From RDYJ01 sp034931405 (GTDB lineage: Bacteria > Cyanobacteriota > Cyanobacteriia > Cyanobacteriales > Nostocaceae), in NCBI RefSeq assembly GCF_034931405.1, contig NZ_JAYGHA010000005.1, forward strand, positions 124,001 through 188,000: a stretch of 64,000 nt of DNA. Reading direction: 5' to 3'. Shown one piece after another: positions 60,669 to 64,000 of the stretch. Below the pieces are notes generated by a model, which worked only from the letters and a program-made list of their open reading frames with translations, did not search any database and was not told the DNA's origin. Position 1 is the first letter of the stretch. Every line of letters begins with the position of its first letter. The translations under genes and the position numbers were made by a program.

Positions 60669-61640
60669 TTACGCTATACAAGCTAGAAAATCTTGTTTTA
60701 ATTTGGCTGCATCTAAATTACGTCCAATGAAAACAAGTTCGTTTTTTCGGTTTTCGGTTTCTTTCCAAGGTCTATCTGCTTTACCATCAAATATCATGTG
60801 TACTCCTTGAAAAACAAAACGATTATCTTCTCCCGCAATGTTTAAAATGCCTTTCATGCGGAAAATATCTTGTCCTTGGGTACGTAATAATTCACCCAAC
60901 CAATCATTTAATTTTTGTCCGTCTATTGCACCTTTTTCAACTAAGGCTACAGAATAAACGGTTTCATCATGTACATGAGCATCTTCTCCTAAGAAATTCG
61001 GATCAATTTCTAAAGCCCTTTCTAAATCAAAGGCTTGAACTCCTAACAGTGCATCCATTGATAATTCAGAATTTTGGGTGCGATGAATTTTAGCGATTGC
61101 ATTCATTGACCTAATGCGCTGTTCTAATTCTTCTAAATTTTCTGGTGTGACTAAATCGGTTTTATTTAATAAAATCACATCAGCAAAAGCTATTTGTTCT
61201 TGGGCTTCGTCTGCTTCCCAATGTTGCCAAATATGTTTAGCATCTACTACGGTAACTACCGCATCTAGTGATAGTTGACTTTGCATATCTTCGTCAACAA
61301 AGAAGGTTTGAATTACAGGTGCAGGGTCTGCTAATCCTGTGGTTTCAATGACTAAATGATCAAATTTATCTCGACGTTTCATCAAATTGCCGATGATGCG
61401 AATTAAGTCACCGCGAACTGTACAGCAAATACAGCCGTTGTTCATTTCAAATATTTCTTCATCTGCATCAATAACTAGTTGATTATCAATGCCTACTTCC
61501 CCAAATTCATTGACGATAACTGCAACTTTTTTACCGTGTTCGTAAGTGAGAATATGGTTGAGAAGGGTGGTTTTTCCTGCTCCTAAATAGCCAGTTAAAA
61601 CGGTTACAGGTACTGAAGTTGATGTTTCTGAAGTAATCAT
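60669..61640 (-). CDS. COG0523 GTPase (CobW/ZNG1 family)
   Basis: A 323-residue metallochaperone-like GTPase. P-loop TGYLGAGKTTLL (near residue 16), metal motif NGCICC (near 67), ETTGLADPAP (near 98), NKTD (near 156) and the CobW C-terminal domain (DIFRMKGILNIAGEDNRFVFQGVHMIFDG) are present. It lacks the long His run of the paralogue at 37971 and has only a short HVHD. ATG 61640 is preferred over a TTG three codons upstream. A Zur-like box lies about 40 bp upstream. Confidence 0.94.
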   Translation of the reverse strand: MITSETSTSVPVTVLTGYLGAGKTTLLNHILTYEHGKKVAVIVNEFGEVGIDNQLVIDADEEIFEMNNGCICCTVRGDLIRIIGNLMKRRDKFDHLVIETTGLADPAPVIQTFFVDEDMQSQLSLDAVVTVVDAKHIWQHWEADEAQEQIAFADVILLNKTDLVTPENLEELEQRIRSMNAIAKIHRTQNSELSMDALLGVQAFDLERALEIDPNFLGEDAHVHDETVYSVALVEKGAIDGQKLNDWLGELLRTQGQDIFRMKGILNIAGEDNRFVFQGVHMIFDGKADRPWKETENRKNELVFIGRNLDAAKLKQDFLACIA

Positions 61641-61678
61641 AATTTCCAAGCAGTTTCAAAGCAATTTTGATGATTAGT

Positions 61679-61693
61679 TGATAATCATTCTCT
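61679..61693 (-). promoter_or_regulatory. Zur-box-like palindrome before the second COG0523 gene
   Basis: On the minus strand AGAGAATGATTATCA; the right half ATTATCA is perfect and the left half deviates by two bases from TGATAAT. It lies 39-53 bp before the ATG. Same type as the boxes at 37928 and 43536. Confidence 0.7.
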
Positions 61694-61695
61694 AT

Positions 61696-61870
61696 CTAAC
61701 ACACATTGGTTAAAAATGGTAATATTGCTTCAAAAACGACGGCTGGATATTCTTCGTGTAGTCTTAATGAACTGGTAAATTTGCTAATGCGTCCATTTCT
61801 TGGCGTGATTTTGGCGGGCTGGATGCGCCTATAACTGCCATGATGGGGACGGTTAAGGACTGGTAATTGG
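61696..61870 (-). pseudogene. Alpha/beta-hydrolase C-terminal remnant, frameshifted
   Basis: On the minus strand one frame gives TVPIMAVIGASSPPKSRQEM up to NLPVH and stops; the neighbouring frame continues SSLRLHEEYPAVVFEAILPF then LTNVC and a stop. The second part matches the end of alpha/beta hydrolases (LGLHEEYPxxVAEAILPFL). It is a decayed end of a larger gene, between sufE and the Zur box. Confidence 0.55.
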
Positions 61871-61901
61871 TGACTCTTACCCAGTCCCCATTACCCACTC
61901 C

Positions 61902-62336
61902 CTAATTTTCCAATTTACATTCCAATGCCTTTTTCTGCATGGTTTTGAAGATGTTGTAAAAACCATTAGCGCGGGAAGGTGTGAGGCTAACATTTAAACC
62001 TGTGGCTTGAATAAAATCTGGTGTTAATTGTACAATTTCTGTGGGTGTTGTCCCGTTTAATCCTTCTATTAACAGTGCTAACAATCCCTTGGTTAGCTGA
62101 GAATCAGAATCTCCTTGAAATATTACTTTCCCGTCATCTAGTGATGCTGTGACATATACCTGGGAAACACAACCAGGAACTTTATTTTCCGGGGTTTTAT
62201 CAGCTTCAGGAAATTCTGGCAATTTCTGAGCATACCAAATTAACTGTTCATAACGTCGTTTGGGTTCAGCAGCACGTTGAAAACGTTGGACAATTTTAGC
62301 CAAAGCTGGTGGTAAGGAGTCAAGACTTAAGGACAT
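61902..62336 (-). CDS. sufE: SufE cysteine desulfuration protein
   Basis: Accepts persulfide sulfur from SufS for Fe-S cluster assembly. The 144-residue protein has the active Cys in NKVPGCVSQVYV (near residue 51), the family start LPPALAKIVQRFQ (about 8) with YEQLIWYAQKLPE and the C-terminal GLNVSLTPSRANGFYNIF. Monocistronic. Confidence 0.93.
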   Translation of the reverse strand: MSLSLDSLPPALAKIVQRFQRAAEPKRRYEQLIWYAQKLPEFPEADKTPENKVPGCVSQVYVTASLDDGKVIFQGDSDSQLTKGLLALLIEGLNGTTPTEIVQLTPDFIQATGLNVSLTPSRANGFYNIFKTMQKKALECKLEN

Positions 62337-62403
62337 AGTAAATTCAGAAAATAATCAGCCTGATCTTGAGTGTAAATGATTTGCGATGTTTGCGAGCGAT
62401 CGC

Positions 62404-62462
62404 AGGGAACTGGGGACTGGGAACTGGGAACTGGGGACTAGGGACTGGGGACTGGGGACTGG
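62404..62462. repeat. GGGGACT heptad array
   Basis: About eight GGGGACT/GGGAACT units next to a GCGATCGC site, in the gap between sufE and psaK. Confidence 0.9.
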
Positions 62463-62629
62463 GTAAGAATTACCAATTAATTACCCATTACCCATTACCT
62501 AAATATGAAGTATTTAGACAAAATATTAAATAATGCTGCAAATTAGGGATTTTTGTTGAATTTTCTGAGTAATTATGAAGATTATTAGTCAATGATTCAA
62601 TAAGCTAATCTATCTGAGGAGAAAATCCG

Positions 62630-62890
62630 GTGTTGACTTCAACCTTACTCGCTACTGTACCTGCGCCCCTCGCATGGACTCCCACTGTTGGTATTATCAT
62701 GGTTATTGCCAACATTATTGCGATCGCTTTTGGTAAGTTTACCATCAAATATCCTAGTGCCGCACCAGCAGCACCTGCGCCTAATTTCTTTGGTGGTTTT
62801 GGTTTACCTGCTATCCTCGCAACCACAGCTTTTGGTCATATCTTAGGCGCTGGTATCATTTTAGGACTACATAACATCGGCAGAATCTAA
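62630..62890 (+). CDS. psaK: Photosystem I reaction centre subunit PsaK
   Basis: An 86-residue PSI subunit at the periphery of the complex; two membrane helices (about residues 18-36 and 57-80) with a Pro/Ala-rich stromal loop (YPSAAPAAPAPNFFGGFGLP) between them, as in PsaK. The GTG start is preceded by GAGGAGAAAATCCG. The N-terminal residues form the short presequence usual in cyanobacterial PsaK. Confidence 0.93.
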   Translation: MLTSTLLATVPAPLAWTPTVGIIMVIANIIAIAFGKFTIKYPSAAPAAPAPNFFGGFGLPAILATTAFGHILGAGIILGLHNIGRI

Positions 62891-63026
62891 GTTTTACATC
62901 CCATTCCGTCTTTATTTATCCCGACTTGATACTGTGGTCGGGATTCTTTCAATAATTATCTTGACTTAATTGGAATAAACTGCCATAATAGTTAAGGTAT
63001 TGAAAATATGCACCTAAAAAGTTTAC

Positions 63027-63099
<73 letters not shown>

Positions 63100-63228
63100 C
63101 TTGTACATTAAATAATTATTGTTACTTTTAAAGAATTATTGTCCAACTTTACAAGTATAGAACTTACGTTAGATGTAGCTGAAAACTGAAAATCTGATTA
63201 TAACGTTGGGGTAATTCATGAATTGCCC

Positions 63229-63423
63229 CTACCCCAAAATTGCTTTAATCTCAGACATAATTTCAGTAATTCGCTGATCTTTCTCTAATATATCATTTAC
63301 CAATTGCTTTAAAAATGATATACCATATATAAACCAGGGAGAAAATTCGGCTTCATGTCGTGTGATTGTCAAGCAAAATCTTAACAATCCTATATCCCTG
63401 GTATCTTGTAGCTTTTTTACCAA
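63229..63423 (-). CDS. Small hypothetical protein after the PIN gene
   Basis: A 64-residue ORF that overlaps the PIN toxin gene's 3' end by 7 bp. Mixed helical sequence (LLRFCLTITRHEAEFSPWFI, then LKQLVNDILEKDQRITEIMSEI). It may be the tail of a larger decayed gene or a real small protein; I recognise no family. Confidence 0.3.
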   Translation of the reverse strand: MVKKLQDTRDIGLLRFCLTITRHEAEFSPWFIYGISFLKQLVNDILEKDQRITEIMSEIKAILG

Positions 63424-63821
63424 ATAGTTTTAATAGTGATTAAAGCTTGAATTCTCAAATCACGAGTAACTAAAGGAATACCCAAAGAAAACGCCGTAGC
63501 AGCAATAATTCTATCAGGCATATCAGGAACTGTTACTCGATCAATTTGTCGAATTGCACCTGAAATATTACGATCCAAAGGTACAAGTATAATACCGACA
63601 TTGGGATCATCCAAAGCATTTAAAATTCGTGTTAATACCTCTTCTGCAAAGCGTCCCTTCTCAACTAAATAAGCAATTTCTATAACTGTGATAGCTGAGA
63701 CATAAATAGGATTACCTGTATTAACTGCTTGTTCTAATGCTGTTAATGCAGCCTCTGATAATCTCTGTAAATCAAAAACGTACCAAATTAAAGTATGTGT
63801 ATCTGCAACCACTGATGTCAT
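63417..63821 (-). CDS. PIN-domain toxin (VapC-like)
   Basis: A 134-residue PIN nuclease, the toxin of VapBC-type systems, which cleaves RNA. Acidic residues: Asp7 in VVADTHTLIWYV, Glu48 in SAITVIEIAYL, Asp100 and Asp104 in VPDMPDRIIAATAFSLG, and Asp in TRDLRIQ. Complete catalytic set. The ATG overlaps the stop codon of the upstream antitoxin gene (TAATG), typical of these modules. Confidence 0.93.
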   Translation of the reverse strand: MTSVVADTHTLIWYVFDLQRLSEAALTALEQAVNTGNPIYVSAITVIEIAYLVEKGRFAEEVLTRILNALDDPNVGIILVPLDRNISGAIRQIDRVTVPDMPDRIIAATAFSLGIPLVTRDLRIQALITIKTIW

Positions 63822-64000
63822 TAAATTATATCCCTTGGAAAATTACCCCACAGTTCTTGACGCGCTTGAGAAATATCTTCTTCACTAATATCTACTTTTA
63901 AATCAGCACATAATCCTCTAACATTCTGTAAAGGAGTTTTAAGAGTCATTTTTTGAGACAAAAATTCCGCAAAATCTAATAATTGCTGTTGTTTATCAAC
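63821..64000 (-). CDS. Antitoxin of the PIN toxin (partial, cut by window edge)
   Basis: The minus-strand frame is open from the window edge to TAA at 63823-63821, giving 59 residues: DKQQQLLDFAEFLSQKM, TPLQNVRGLCADLKVDI, then EEDISQARQELWGNFPRDI. This is the C-terminal part of a DUF2281-like VapB antitoxin (DISEEDISQARQELWG motif). The start lies beyond base 64000. Confidence 0.85.
   Translation of the reverse strand, partial: VDKQQQLLDFAEFLSQKMTLKTPLQNVRGLCADLKVDISEEDISQARQELWGNFPRDII

Overview
The window comes from a filamentous, almost certainly heterocyst-forming cyanobacterium (order Nostocales). Photosystem genes (psbX, psaK), ycf66, pipX and the C-terminal half of a split-intein DnaE place it in the cyanobacteria. 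A HglE/PUFA-type polyketide synthase beside a DevBCA-type exporter, many GCGATCGC (HIP1) sites, low GC and abundant heptameric short tandem repeats (GGGGATT, GGGAACA, GGGGACT classes) point to the Nostoc/Anabaena/Aphanizomenon group. Two runs of N (24986-25086 and 54073-54165) are assembly gaps, and both are flanked by the ends of the same repeat.

Layout. 86-3765: housekeeping genes on the minus strand (DUF2103, clpS, proC, sepF, yggS/pipY, pipX). 4241-19391: a six-gene minus-strand biosynthetic operon. In transcription order it encodes a KS-AT-ACP-ACP-KR-DH megasynthase, a PfaB-like protein with a dead KS and an AT, a PfaD-like enoyl reductase, a stand-alone condensation/acyltransferase, a free ACP, and an unrecognised protein with a TubC-type docking domain. 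20646-24447: a small DNA-binding-like protein and a devBCA export operon, divergent from the synthase across 1.2 kb. Together these look like a second glycolipid- or lipid-type pathway with its own efflux pump. 24732-36792: mixed genes (nagB, a NADAR protein, dnaE with IntC, a GTPase, ccsA, DUF3352, chorismate lyase) with many repeats.

36915-46675 is an accessory region that appears to be under zinc control. It has Zur-box-like palindromes at 37928 and 43536, COG0523 metallochaperone-like GTPases, a truncated zinc-dependent folE, two metallophosphoesterases with altered metal ligands, a nucleoside transporter, a WD40 gene cut off at a tandem repeat, DUF606 transporters, and a broken toxin fused to a flavoprotein tail. 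A third Zur-like box (61679) precedes another COG0523 gene, a complete WD40 paralogue and a small secreted Cys-rich protein (59136-61640). The two loci therefore share a gene set.

The remainder is largely ordinary: site-2 protease, tRNA-Leu(GAG), accC, yggT, psbX, ycf66, two TolB-like lipoproteins, a flavin monooxygenase, a Ski2-like helicase, sufE, psaK, tRNA-Ala(GGC), and an antitoxin-PIN toxin pair at the right edge. Repeats are unusually informative here. They include hairpin repeats whose loop is flipped between copies, a MITE-like element containing heptad repeats, and tandem repeats located exactly at gene-breaking deletions or inside a reading frame.
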